A DNA stretch of 64,000 nucleotides from Bradyrhizobium sp. CCBAU 53338. GTDB lineage: Bacteria > Pseudomonadota > Alphaproteobacteria > Rhizobiales > Xanthobacteraceae. The stretch spans positions 1,488,001 through 1,552,000 of the forward strand of contig NZ_CP030048.1 in the NCBI RefSeq assembly GCF_015291665.1. The letters run 5' to 3'. Every line of letters starts with the position of its first letter. Position 1 is the stretch's first letter. Below the pieces are notes generated by a model. The model was not told where the DNA came from and did no database searches. It saw only the letters and a program-made list of their open reading frames with translations. Shown here piece by piece: positions 16,355 to 25,340 of the stretch. The position numbers and the translations under genes were made by a program.

Positions 16355-17424
16355 CGCCCCTTGATCTCCGCGTATTTCACCATGGCCTTCTCGAACTTCC
16401 GCTTGAACAGCCACATCGCACCCAGGATCTCGCGGAAAGTCGCCGAGCTTCGCGCCCGGTCCGTCCTGCCGAAGGCGAAGATGCTGTTGTTGCGCAGGTG
16501 CTTCATGATGGTGGGATTGGATACCCGGTAGTTCAACAGGTCGCCTGATTTGAGGGCCGATCGCGTCGGCGTCGGGATGATCTGGATCAGCTCGAACAGC
16601 TTCATCTGCTCGATCGGATCGGGCAGCGTCTTCACGATGACAGGGATCTCGGCAAACAGTTCCGCATGCGCGTTCATGAGGCCGTCGCGCACGTTGGTCC
16701 AGTGGTTGAAGCGGCGATCAATGCCGCGGGACCGTGCTTCTTCCTTGTCGTCGCGCGCATTCAATGCGGGATCGGCGGCCGCGATCGTACCCTTGATCGC
16801 CTCCCATTTGCGCTGACCGTTGCGGTCCTCGGACGGGCCGGTCTGGAAGCTGCCCATGTAGCTGTTCGAGCGCGCATTGCGGACGTTCTGCTTGCCGTTC
16901 GTCTCCGCATAGAACAGTCCCAGGCTGATGAGGCCCGCGGCGTCGGCGTCAACGGGTTTGAGCCCCTTGGCGCGTGCGATCGCAGTACCGAGGTCGACGA
17001 CGTCCTTGAACGGCGTCGCCGAATTCTGTGCGCTCGCGGGCGGCGCCTCCATGACGTCGAAGATGTCGGCGTATTCGTCGACCAATGGCTCGATTGCGGA
17101 GTCGAAATAGGCCGGCGGAATCCCGAACTTGTTCGGCTTGCCGATCCGCGACGGCACGGCGTCGGTGAGATCCTTGTAGGTGCTGATGACAGCGACGCGT
17201 GCCAGGTAAAGGGCCTGGCCCGGCAGGTTCGGCAGCTTCTGCTTCGCCTCGATCTGGCGGCGCCGCTCGGCCAGGATCGATTTGAAATCGCCGAGCGCGC
17301 GATCGTAGGCGGCTTGCGCCTCCGACTGCGCCGGCGTCAGCGCTTGCGCCTGGCTCGTGGCCGCCGCCGTGAAGAGCAGCCCAAGCACCGCCATGACTGT
17401 GGCGATGTGGCGTCGTCGTTCCAT
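16351..17424 (-). CDS. secreted protein of unknown function
   Basis: A 357-residue protein with a cleavable signal peptide (AAATSQAQA). I do not recognise a family. The first 70 mature residues are helical and charged. The middle holds FYAETNGKQNVRNARSNSYMGSFQTG, which loosely resembles lysozyme or transglycosylase active-site regions (a Glu followed by a Gly-Ser-Phe-Gln loop), but this is weak. The C-terminus is basic. It converges with and overlaps the cytochrome peroxidase gene by 4 bases. Confidence 0.75.
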   Translation of the reverse strand: MERRRHIATVMAVLGLLFTAAATSQAQALTPAQSEAQAAYDRALGDFKSILAERRRQIEAKQKLPNLPGQALYLARVAVISTYKDLTDAVPSRIGKPNKFGIPPAYFDSAIEPLVDEYADIFDVMEAPPASAQNSATPFKDVVDLGTAIARAKGLKPVDADAAGLISLGLFYAETNGKQNVRNARSNSYMGSFQTGPSEDRNGQRKWEAIKGTIAAADPALNARDDKEEARSRGIDRRFNHWTNVRDGLMNAHAELFAEIPVIVKTLPDPIEQMKLFELIQIIPTPTRSALKSGDLLNYRVSNPTIMKHLRNNSIFAFGRTDRARSSATFREILGAMWLFKRKFEKAMVKYAEIKGR

Positions 17425-17515
17425 GGCTGCCTCCCACGTCCAGGAGATTCGCTGGTCATGGGATCGTAAGCATCAAACCCGCGGCCTGGCGAGCCGCAAA
17501 TCGGGCTCTCCGATC

Positions 17516-19009
17516 TCATCCCGCCGCCCGATACTCCGGCGCCGACGCGAGGAACCTGGCATAGTCATCCGCGTCCGGCGGGAGAAAGTGTCCGGCGGGT
17601 CCGCCGCGCTTCTGCGTCTTGGCGCCGATGTCGGCCATCAGCTCGTCGAAATGACGGTAGTGATACGGCGCGACGCAGAGGCCGCCATAGACGCCCGCGG
17701 CCGGCCGCTCGACGCGCTTGAAATGCAGCATCATCTCGATGTTGTCGCGCATCTGCTGCGCCGTCGGCTGGTTCTCGAGTTGCCCATCGGCATAGCGCAC
17801 CAGCCAGTTGGCGGCGAGGTCGGCGCAGAGCACGGTGCAGAACGACGAGTTGAAGCCGACGAAGCCGAGGTCGGGCAGATCAGGATTGGCGATCAGGCGA
17901 TAGAGCCGGTACTGTCCGTCCGCATCGAGCAGCTTTTGCCGATAGGCGTCGGGGAGGAAGGGTACGCCGAGCTTGTAGCCGATCGCGAGCACGGCGACAT
18001 CGGCACCGATGCGCTCGCCGCCGCTCATCACGATGGTGTCGGCTTCACAATGATCGAAGCTGCCGAACACGGCCTTGATGCGGCCGTCGGCGACCATCGG
18101 ATAGAAGCCGGGCGTGGCGATCGGGACCGAGCAGTTGACGCCGTCCTCGATCCGCTCTTTCGGCACCATCTTGCACTTGTTGAGCTTGAGCTGCGCCTTC
18201 AACAGGCTCTCCAGCCCCCGCCAGTTCGCCCAGATCAGCGGCGCGGCGAGGCGGTACGCGAGCCGCGACATCGTGCCGATGCCCCAGCCCGGAAACATCT
18301 CCTCCTGTGCGCGGATGTAGAGGATGCGCTTGAAGTTCACGAGCCCGCCGATGAAATAGGGGATGCGCCAGACCGGCTCGCGCATCACGATGGTGACCTC
18401 TCGCGCGCCTGATTTCACAGCGTTCACCGCAATGTCGGTCGCCGATTTCGATCCGCCGAGCACGACGACGCGGCGTCCCTTCGCCAGCATGGGATCGCCG
18501 TATTTCGACGAGTGCAGGATCTGTCCGCCCTGGTCCAGGAAACTGCCTTCGCCGCGGCAATGCAGCTCGCGCGGCTCGTTGAACTGTCCGGTGCACACAG
18601 CGACGAAATCGAAATCCTCGTTCGTGATGGCGCCGTCCTTGCCTGATAGCGCCAGTGTCCAGCCCGGTTTTCCGTCGGTGCGCCGCGCCATGCCGGCGAC
18701 CGCAGTATCGAGGCGCAGCATGCGGTCAAGGCCGAAGCTTTTGGCGTAGTCGGCGAGATAGGCGTGCACCTGCGGCCCGGTCGGCCATTCCGGATAGGCA
18801 TCAGGCATGGCGCGATCGGTGTAGCGATAGAGATCCTTCGGGCTTTGCGTCTGCACATCGGGATAGGAGCGTGCGGGCTCCCAGACGCCGCCGAGATCGG
18901 CGCTGCGTTCGACGATCGTGACGCGGTGGCCGCGGGTGGAGAACGCCTTTGCGGTGGCGAGGCCGGATACGCCGGCGCCGATCACGCAGACATGCTTGGG
19001 GCTGACCAT
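17516..19009 (-). CDS. flavin-containing / Baeyer-Villiger-type monooxygenase
   Basis: A 497-residue FAD- and NADPH-dependent monooxygenase. FAD motif GAGVSGLATAKAF is at residues 9-21, the FMO-type stretch GGQILHSSKY precedes the second dinucleotide motif VLGGSKSATDIA, and a late ATG-like strand reads VAVLAIGY. The ATG at 19009 begins MVSPKHVCVIGAG; an upstream in-frame extension is unlike protein. It lies downstream of the cupin gene on the same strand, 107 bases apart. Substrate unknown; such enzymes oxygenate ketones, amines or sulfides. Confidence 0.9.
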   Translation of the reverse strand: MVSPKHVCVIGAGVSGLATAKAFSTRGHRVTIVERSADLGGVWEPARSYPDVQTQSPKDLYRYTDRAMPDAYPEWPTGPQVHAYLADYAKSFGLDRMLRLDTAVAGMARRTDGKPGWTLALSGKDGAITNEDFDFVAVCTGQFNEPRELHCRGEGSFLDQGGQILHSSKYGDPMLAKGRRVVVLGGSKSATDIAVNAVKSGAREVTIVMREPVWRIPYFIGGLVNFKRILYIRAQEEMFPGWGIGTMSRLAYRLAAPLIWANWRGLESLLKAQLKLNKCKMVPKERIEDGVNCSVPIATPGFYPMVADGRIKAVFGSFDHCEADTIVMSGGERIGADVAVLAIGYKLGVPFLPDAYRQKLLDADGQYRLYRLIANPDLPDLGFVGFNSSFCTVLCADLAANWLVRYADGQLENQPTAQQMRDNIEMMLHFKRVERPAAGVYGGLCVAPYHYRHFDELMADIGAKTQKRGGPAGHFLPPDADDYARFLASAPEYRAAG

Positions 19010-19116
19010 GGGATGGCTCGCAATCGATGTGTTTTGCGCGCAAGCGGCCTCGTTCAGCCGCAAGGCGCGGCCGGCGGAGCTGCAAGCAGATGAAAGCGGA
19101 CGAGGAGGCGAGGCGC

Positions 19117-19566
19117 CTAGTCGTTCGCCTCGGGCGGCAGGAAGTCGACCTCGTGCAGCGCCGAGATGCGTACGACTTCGGCGGGGTCGGTCAGATTGTG
19201 CAGCTGGTTGAACAGCGCCTCCAGCTTTTGCATCGGCGAGACCCAGAACAGCGCGCGGCACGGCTTGTCGGACTTGTTGAAATAGCCATGCGGGATGCCG
19301 CGGGGCATGCGCACGAGATCACCCGCATGAGCCTTGACCCAGACGCCGTCGAGCTTGAGGTCGAGCGTGCCTTCCTGCACCAGGATGAACTCGTCCTGGG
19401 TCGGGTGGATGTGCACCGGCACGAACTGGCCAGGATCGCTGTTGGTCTCGAACGCGAAGGTGGAGTCGGTGACGGCCTTGGGGAAATACACCTGGCCAAG
19501 GATGTTCCAGGTCTTGCCGCCGTAGCCTGTGCCGTTCGCGGTAATGCCCTTTTCGAGTGCAGTCAT
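19117..19566 (-). CDS. cupin-domain protein
   Basis: A 149-residue single-domain cupin. The two metal motifs are visible as PVHIHPTQDEFILVQEGTL and GDLVRMPRGIPHGYFN, so a metal-binding barrel is likely. It resembles quercetinase/dioxygenase-like cupins, but the reaction is unknown. The start at 19566 has caggagg correctly spaced upstream. It is first in an operon with the flavin monooxygenase and divergent from an AraC regulator, which suggests a shared oxidative pathway. Confidence 0.88.
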   Translation of the reverse strand: MTALEKGITANGTGYGGKTWNILGQVYFPKAVTDSTFAFETNSDPGQFVPVHIHPTQDEFILVQEGTLDLKLDGVWVKAHAGDLVRMPRGIPHGYFNKSDKPCRALFWVSPMQKLEALFNQLHNLTDPAEVVRISALHEVDFLPPEAND

Positions 19567-19750
19567 GGCTCGCCTCCTGTTGAATTCCGGCGAGGATGGA
19601 GCTTCGGCCACGTGCGGGCGGCTGTCTATCCGCTAAACGAATCCGGACATGGCTGTTGCCATGCAGCACGACGATCTTGCGACATGGCCCTTTTCGCGCC
19701 CTGCGAACTATTATAGGCTTAAAGCAATTCCGCGACGCGAAGCGTGGTCG

Positions 19751-20779
19751 ATGATGTCCGCAGCCGTGCTGGAAATGAGCGCAAGGCCACCCGCATCCGA
19801 ACGGCTTGCGGCCTTCGCGCGCGTCGCCACCGACGATGTCGATGAGGCGGCCGAACAGATCGGTCGCATCTTCTGCCCGCATGATCTCAAGCCCGCGCAG
19901 GCCCGTGCGTCCGGATTCTCCGCCCGGCACAATTGCGCGGCGTTTGAAGGCTTTTCCATCAACTACGTCAGCTATGGCGGGACAGTCAGCATCGATCCCG
20001 GTTGTCTCGACCGCTTCTTCCTCGTGCAGATCCCGCTCACTGGTACCGCTCACATTTCTGCGGGCACCGGCGGCTTCGATGTCGCGCCGGTCAAGACGGC
20101 GTCGCTGCTGTCGCCGACCATCCCGACCCGGATGATCTGGGCCGATTGTGCGCAGATCATCCTGCTGCTCGACCGCCGCATGGTCGAGCAGCGGGCTGCG
20201 GCGCTGTCGGGCCGGGCGGCCGGCGCAGTCGAGTTCGATCCGGTCATCGACCTGAACGCGCCCGAAGGGCGTGATCTCCGGGTCCGGCTCGATGAGTTGA
20301 TGCTGCTCGCCGAGCGTCTCGGGCCGTCCGGCCTGATGTCGCCGGTCGCGATGGCGGACTGGCGCGAGGCGCTGCTCGATCGCCTCCTCACTGGCCAGCG
20401 GCACGGCCTGTCGGATGCGATCAGGACGTTCTCGGGGCAAGCCGAGCGCCTGCCGCGCGCGCTCCGCGCCGCGCGGGACTATCTTGCGGACAATGCCGAC
20501 GAGCCGCTCGACCTCGTACAACTCGCCTGCGCGTCCGGCGTCGGCATCCGCGCGCTTCAGCTCGGCTTCCGCCGTCACTTCGGCGTTTCGATCTCGGAGA
20601 TGCTGCTCGATATCAGGCTTGCCAGCCTTCACGCCCGGCTCGCGCAAGCGCCACCAGAAATTTCCATCACCGGCATCGCCTTCGATCTCGGCTTCACCCA
20701 TCTCGGTCGCATGGCCGGTGCGTACCGCGCAAAATTCGGCGAGACGCCGTCGGCCACGCTGCGACGGCGGATGAGCTGA
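19751..20779 (+). CDS. AraC-family regulator (AraC-binding-like N-terminal domain)
   Basis: A 342-residue regulator with an N-terminal ligand domain of the AraC_binding_2 kind (ARHNCAAFEGFSINYVSYG, then FFLVQIPLTG) and a C-terminal AraC HTH pair (LVQLACASGVGIRALQLGFR and ISITGIAFDLGFTHLGRMAG). An in-frame start at 19649 would add 34 residues that look unlike protein, so the ATG at 19751 or 19754 is preferred. Divergent from the cupin/monooxygenase operon, which it probably activates. Confidence 0.88.
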   Translation: MMSAAVLEMSARPPASERLAAFARVATDDVDEAAEQIGRIFCPHDLKPAQARASGFSARHNCAAFEGFSINYVSYGGTVSIDPGCLDRFFLVQIPLTGTAHISAGTGGFDVAPVKTASLLSPTIPTRMIWADCAQIILLLDRRMVEQRAAALSGRAAGAVEFDPVIDLNAPEGRDLRVRLDELMLLAERLGPSGLMSPVAMADWREALLDRLLTGQRHGLSDAIRTFSGQAERLPRALRAARDYLADNADEPLDLVQLACASGVGIRALQLGFRRHFGVSISEMLLDIRLASLHARLAQAPPEISITGIAFDLGFTHLGRMAGAYRAKFGETPSATLRRRMS

Positions 20780-20785
20780 CGGCGG

Positions 20786-22639
20786 TCATTCGTTCCCGCG
20801 ATCGTCGCTCGTCTGTTTGCGCAAGAAGCCCTCGACCTCGGCCTGCACCGAATAGGGCGTCGGGATCGCATCGCCCGCGGCATCGACGGCGGTGTCGAGC
20901 GAGCGGCGCAGCATGCGTGCAAGCTCGGCCTTGCGGTATGGCTTTGTCAACAGCGGTGCGCCCATGGTGGCGCCGCCCGGCGCGTGCTGGGAGTCGTGTG
21001 CGTAGCCCGACGTGAACAGCACCCTGAGCGACGGCCGCGCGGCCACCATCCGGTCGGCGAGCTCGCGCCCGTTGATGCCGCCGCCCATCACGATGTCGGT
21101 GAACAACAGGTCGAATGGCGTGCCGTCGGCCGCGATCGCAAGCGCTTCGGCGGCGTTGGCGGCGGGGATGACCTTGTAGCCGAGGCTTTCGAGCTGCACC
21201 GTGACGTAATGGCGGACGTCGCGGTCGTCCTCGACGCAGAGGATGGTCTCCGTTCCGCCGACGATCTTGCGCGCATCATAGCTCGCGGGGCGAAGGGCGC
21301 TGGTTTCGGCCTTCGGCAGATAGATCGCGAAGATCGTGCCGCGGCCTTCCTCGGATCTGACCTTGATGCCGCCGCCCGACTGTTTGACGAAGCCGAACAC
21401 CATGCTGAGCCCGAGGCCGGTGCCCTTGCCGACCTCCTTGGTCGAGAAGAACGGATCGAAGATGCGCTCGACGATCGCCTGCGGAATGCCAGTGCCGGTG
21501 TCGCCGATCTCGATCTCGACATAGTCGCCGGGATATCCGGCGCCGACTGCGACGGCTTCGCGCACTCCGAACACCACGTTGCGCGTCGTCAGCATCAGGC
21601 GGCCGCCCAGAGGCATCGCGTCGCGGGCATTGATCGCGAGGTTGAGCAGCGCGGAGGAGAGTTGCCCGCGGTCGGCGAAGGCGAGCCAGATATTGCCGTC
21701 GAACTTCCGCACGATCTCGATCTTCTTGTCGAAGGTCGCCAGCAGCAGCTTTGAAAGCTCCTCGAGCAAATCGTTGACGTCGATCTCGGCCGGATGCAGC
21801 GCCTGCTTGCGCGCAAAGGAGAGCAGGCTCGAGGTCAGCGCCGCGCCGCGATCGGCGGCCTCGCTGATCAGCTTGGCGATGGTGGCGAGCCGCGGATCGT
21901 CCTTCACGGCGTCGGCGAGGATCTCGATCGTGCCCGTGATCACCGTGAGCATGTTGTTGAATTCATGCGCGATGCCGCCGGTGAGCTGGCCGACTGCTTC
22001 CATCTTCTGGGATTGAATCAGCTGCTCCTCTGCGGCGCGCTTCTGCGTGATGTCCTTGACGAAAACGTTGATGATGGTGCGGCCACCGAGGCGGAGCGCT
22101 GTGCTCGACGCCTCGATCAGGATCTCGTCGCCGTTGCGGTGCACGAGGCTCGCCTCGAAGCGGATACCGATCGGGGTGTCGGACAATTCCGGCAATATTC
22201 TCATCATGCGTTGTCTGAAGCCCGATCGCAGCGGCTCGGCGACGAGCAACTCGACGACGTCGGCGCCGATCGCCTCGGCCCGCGACCATCCGGTCAGGGC
22301 TTCGGCCTGGAGGCTCCACTCCAGCACGATGCCGCGCTCGTCGGTCTGCACGAAGGCGTCGAGCGCGGTCTTGATGACGGCTTGCGTCATCTGCGCGCTG
22401 TCCGCGCGTGCCTGCAGCTGCTCGGCCAATTGCGCGTCGAAGTGCTTGTTCCGTGATGTCGCGATGCTGCCGGCGCAAAGGCGCGCAAGCAGCACCGCAG
22501 CGGCCGCACTTGCAAGCAGGGCAACGAACTGGGCAACGCCGAATCCGGGTCCGGTCACGGCATAGGAGGCGGAGAGAGCCACGGCGGTCACGACGGCCTG
22601 CGCGGCCATTGCTGATGTCAGAAGCCCCCTGAGTTTCAT
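20786..22639 (-). CDS. hybrid sensor histidine kinase with PAS and receiver domains
   Basis: A 617-residue membrane-anchored hybrid kinase. Two N-terminal helices span about residues 8-28 and 36-56. A PAS domain covers about 85-200, the phospho-acceptor is His225 in GGIAHEFNNM, and the ATPase domain carries N336 (NLAINARD), GDTGTGIP and GKGTGLGL. A C-terminal receiver (about 463-585) has the acidic pair ED, Asp515 in FTDIVM, and Lys in LTKPYRK. A DNA-binding partner is not adjacent, so output is probably through a phosphorelay. Confidence 0.93.
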   Translation of the reverse strand: MKLRGLLTSAMAAQAVVTAVALSASYAVTGPGFGVAQFVALLASAAAAVLLARLCAGSIATSRNKHFDAQLAEQLQARADSAQMTQAVIKTALDAFVQTDERGIVLEWSLQAEALTGWSRAEAIGADVVELLVAEPLRSGFRQRMMRILPELSDTPIGIRFEASLVHRNGDEILIEASSTALRLGGRTIINVFVKDITQKRAAEEQLIQSQKMEAVGQLTGGIAHEFNNMLTVITGTIEILADAVKDDPRLATIAKLISEAADRGAALTSSLLSFARKQALHPAEIDVNDLLEELSKLLLATFDKKIEIVRKFDGNIWLAFADRGQLSSALLNLAINARDAMPLGGRLMLTTRNVVFGVREAVAVGAGYPGDYVEIEIGDTGTGIPQAIVERIFDPFFSTKEVGKGTGLGLSMVFGFVKQSGGGIKVRSEEGRGTIFAIYLPKAETSALRPASYDARKIVGGTETILCVEDDRDVRHYVTVQLESLGYKVIPAANAAEALAIAADGTPFDLLFTDIVMGGGINGRELADRMVAARPSLRVLFTSGYAHDSQHAPGGATMGAPLLTKPYRKAELARMLRRSLDTAVDAAGDAIPTPYSVQAEVEGFLRKQTSDDRGNE

Positions 22640-22780
22640 GCTCTCGTACCACCGACGTCAGCCGCGGACCCTCAACCATCCGCCCAGTCGCACGAGTCCG
22701 GCTCCCTGTGAGCTACAGACTCCCTGCGGCGGCGTCGAGGGCAAATTCCGGCGCTATCTGGGCGAGATATTCCGAGGGCG

Positions 22781-23416
22781 TCAACCTGGTGGCGAATCGG
22801 TTTGGCGCAGGGTCGTGACCCAAATCACCCGTGCCGCCTGCTGGGTCGGGTTGTCGAACATGTGCGGCACGATGCTCGGGAAACGAAAACTGTCGCCCGC
22901 TTCCAGCACGTGGGCCTGGTTGTCGAGCCACAGGCGGAGGCTGCCGGAGAGGATGTAGCCGGCCTTCTCGCCGGTGTGCTGGAGGAAGTCGGTGCCCGAG
23001 GAGGCGCCGGGGTTGAGCGTCAGCTCGTAGAGCTCCATCTGGCCCTTGCCTTCCGGCGTCAGCGCTTCCTTGACGACGCCGCTGGCGGTGAGGCGCAGCA
23101 GGCGCCTGTTGTTCTTGCGCACGATGTAGCGCTGCACATCGGCGGCGGGATCGCTGGTCTCGAAGAAATAGGAGATCGGCACGTCGAGCGCGATGCTGAG
23201 CAGGCGCAGCGTGCGGATCGACGGCATCGCGCGCGCGCGTTCGAGCTGGCTGATCATGCCGTTGGAGAGGCCGGTCTTGTTGGCGACGTCCTGGATCGAG
23301 AGACCCGCGCGCTGGCGCAGCAGCCGCACGGTCTCGCCGAGGCGCTGGTCGACAGCATCGTCGGTTTCGATCGTCGGGGTATCCTTCGGACCGTCAGTGT
23401 CGCCGCGACCATCCAT
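22781..23416 (-). CDS. XRE-family regulator with C-terminal cupin
   Basis: A 211-residue regulator: an N-terminal lambda-repressor-like HTH (about residues 24-80, with LSIQDVANKTGLSNGMISQLER) and a C-terminal cupin ligand domain (about 130-205, with LQHTGEKAGYILSGSLRL and FRFPSIVPHMFDNP). This PuuR-like layout typically controls polyamine or amino-acid catabolic genes. The ATG at 23416 begins MDGRGD; further upstream codons look non-coding. It is divergent from the ABC/oxidase island that starts at 23622, which it most likely regulates. Confidence 0.9.
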   Translation of the reverse strand: MDGRGDTDGPKDTPTIETDDAVDQRLGETVRLLRQRAGLSIQDVANKTGLSNGMISQLERARAMPSIRTLRLLSIALDVPISYFFETSDPAADVQRYIVRKNNRRLLRLTASGVVKEALTPEGKGQMELYELTLNPGASSGTDFLQHTGEKAGYILSGSLRLWLDNQAHVLEAGDSFRFPSIVPHMFDNPTQQAARVIWVTTLRQTDSPPG

Positions 23417-23621
23417 GTCGCTCTCCCAAGCATTTCCGCGCCGCCGGATTGGCCGGCGGCGGAGTGAAAAGGTCGCGCATCCTAGCAATCTGATTGACAG
23501 CTGTATTTAGTCATGATGAACTTTTGGCTGAAAAATTTAGAAGCACTAAAGCCCACTCCTGTCCCTTTGCCGGGGTCCTGGGGCGCGGGAGAGGTGCCGC
23601 GTGCGGGAACGGAGACTGGTC
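23417..23621. promoter_or_regulatory. divergent promoter region of the catabolic island
   Basis: The 205-base gap between the XRE-cupin gene and the binding-protein gene is AT-rich in its centre (about 23490-23550). It holds a TTGACA-like hexamer at 23494-23499, and the arms tttagt / actaaa at about 23505 and 23545 form a widely spaced dyad. No good -10 box follows at the usual distance. A plausible home for the XRE operator; the exact site is not resolved. Confidence 0.4.
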
Positions 23622-25313
23622 ATGGCAGATGACACCGGCAAGTTCAGCGTTGGCGGACTGCATCATCCCGGCATTCCAAATCGCCGACAATTCTTCCAGC
23701 TTGGCGCCGGTGCCGCCGCGGGATGGACGCTTTCGGGCAGCGCCTTTGCGCAGACCGAGCGTCCGGGCATTCCGCCGGACAAGCCGCGCGGGCAAGTGAT
23801 CGCCGCATTGTCGCAGGAGCCGACCGTCTTTCATCCCTTGATGCCCGGCATCGAAGTCGACCAGGGCGTCTGGTGGCAGGTGTTCTCGCCGCTCTGGTTC
23901 ATCGATCCCGACGGCAAGTTCGTGCCCGACCTCGCGAGCGAAGTCCCGACGGTCGAGAACGGCGGCCTGTCGGCCGACGGCCTGACCTGGAAGATCAAGC
24001 TGCGCAAGGACGTGAAGTGGCACGACGGCACGGCCTTCACGGCAGATGACGTCAAGTTCTCGCTCGATCTGATCAACAATCCCGACTTCCGCGTCCGCAA
24101 TCGCGTCGGCCACAGCCTGGTCAAGGACATCACGGTCGTCGCGCCCGACGAGATCCATTGGCGAATGGAAGCTCCCTATTCGCCCTATATGTCGATCCTG
24201 TCGCTCACCTTCATCGTGCCCAAGCACATCCTCGAGAAGGTATCCGACCCGAATTCGTCGCCGTTCCACAACGCGCCTGTCGGCACCGGGCCGTTCCGCT
24301 GGGGCGAGCGCGTGCCCGGCGACCATATCCTGCTCAATGCCCACACCGGCTATCACGGCAAGGGACCTTACGTCGAACGCGTGGTCTTCAAATACATTCC
24401 TGACCTCACCGTCCTCTACACCCAGTTCCGCACGGGTCAAGTCGACTACACCGGCCTGCAGGGCATTTTGCCGAACTTCGTGCAGGAGGCGAAGACGCTG
24501 AAGGGTCGCAAGATATTCGTCTCCTCGACCTCCTCGGTGGAGCATATCGCGCCCAATCTGGAATTCGGCCCGTTCGCCGACCGCACGGTGCGCGAGGCGC
24601 TCTACCTCGCCATCAACAAGCAGGCGATCATCGATGCGCTGAACTACGGCCTGCCGACGCAGACCGAGAGTTTCGTGCCGCAGCAGGCGTGGTCGTTCCA
24701 GCAGGGTCTGCCGCAGCACAAATACGATCCGACCAGGGCCAACGCGCTGCTCGATGCCGCGGGGTGGGCCCGTGGCTCCAGCGGCGTGCGCGAGAAGGGC
24801 GGCGTGAAGCTCGAATTCACCAACTCGACGACCGCAGGCAACGCAGTGCGCGAGCAGACCCAGCAGCTCCTGATCCAGGACTGGCGCGCGATCGGCGCGA
24901 GCATGCGCGTCAACAACATGCCGGCCGCCGTGATCTGGGGCGACTTCTGGCAGCAGTCGAAGTTCAATTCGGTGATCGTGGGCGTGAACTTCATGCTGGG
25001 CAGCGATCCCGACGTGACGCCACGGTTCGGCTCCGGCGCGATTCCCGCCAAGGGCGGCCGCGGTTACAACACTTATCAATACCAGAGCGCGGAGGCTGAT
25101 CGGCTGCTCGCGCAAGGCGCCAGGCAATTCGATATAGCGCAGCGCAAGACCACCTATGGCGACCTGCAGAAGCTGATCCGCAACGACCTTGCGATCCTGC
25201 CGCTGTTCCAGGGCTTCATCGCCGAAGGCGTGAAGGAGGGGCTGCAAGGCTTCCGCCCCAACATCAACACATCGACCAATTGCTGGAACATGCGCGAATG
25301 GTACTGGGCCTGA
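23622..25313 (+). CDS. peptide-type ABC transporter substrate-binding protein (Tat-exported)
   Basis: A 563-residue SBP_bac_5 binding protein (DppA/OppA family). The N-terminus has a twin-arginine signal, RRQFFQLGAGAAAGW, ending near SAFAQ, so it is exported folded. Typical family stretches are DGLTWKIKLRKDVKWHDGTAFTADDVKFSL, VGTGPFRW and the refolding lobe around REALYLAINKQAII. The ATG at 23622 replaces a GTG seven codons upstream. It opens the island with two permeases, an oxidase, a dehydrogenase and an ATPase, so its ligand is probably an amino compound. Confidence 0.92.
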   Translation: MADDTGKFSVGGLHHPGIPNRRQFFQLGAGAAAGWTLSGSAFAQTERPGIPPDKPRGQVIAALSQEPTVFHPLMPGIEVDQGVWWQVFSPLWFIDPDGKFVPDLASEVPTVENGGLSADGLTWKIKLRKDVKWHDGTAFTADDVKFSLDLINNPDFRVRNRVGHSLVKDITVVAPDEIHWRMEAPYSPYMSILSLTFIVPKHILEKVSDPNSSPFHNAPVGTGPFRWGERVPGDHILLNAHTGYHGKGPYVERVVFKYIPDLTVLYTQFRTGQVDYTGLQGILPNFVQEAKTLKGRKIFVSSTSSVEHIAPNLEFGPFADRTVREALYLAINKQAIIDALNYGLPTQTESFVPQQAWSFQQGLPQHKYDPTRANALLDAAGWARGSSGVREKGGVKLEFTNSTTAGNAVREQTQQLLIQDWRAIGASMRVNNMPAAVIWGDFWQQSKFNSVIVGVNFMLGSDPDVTPRFGSGAIPAKGGRGYNTYQYQSAEADRLLAQGARQFDIAQRKTTYGDLQKLIRNDLAILPLFQGFIAEGVKEGLQGFRPNINTSTNCWNMREWYWA

Positions 25314-25316
25314 TGC

Positions 25317-25340
25317 CTCAGGCCGGCTGGATCGCCTGAG
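25317..25340 (+). promoter_or_regulatory. stem-loop between binding-protein and permease genes
   Basis: The arms ctcaggc (25317-25323) and gcctgag (25334-25340) form a 7-base stem directly before the permease ATG at 25341. Such a hairpin after the binding-protein gene commonly protects the upstream message or limits translation of the membrane subunits, keeping the binding protein in excess. No T run follows. Confidence 0.4.

Noticed and set aside
19649..19750. N-terminal extension of the AraC regulator
   Set aside because: The extra 34 residues look non-coding and lie where the divergent promoters should be.
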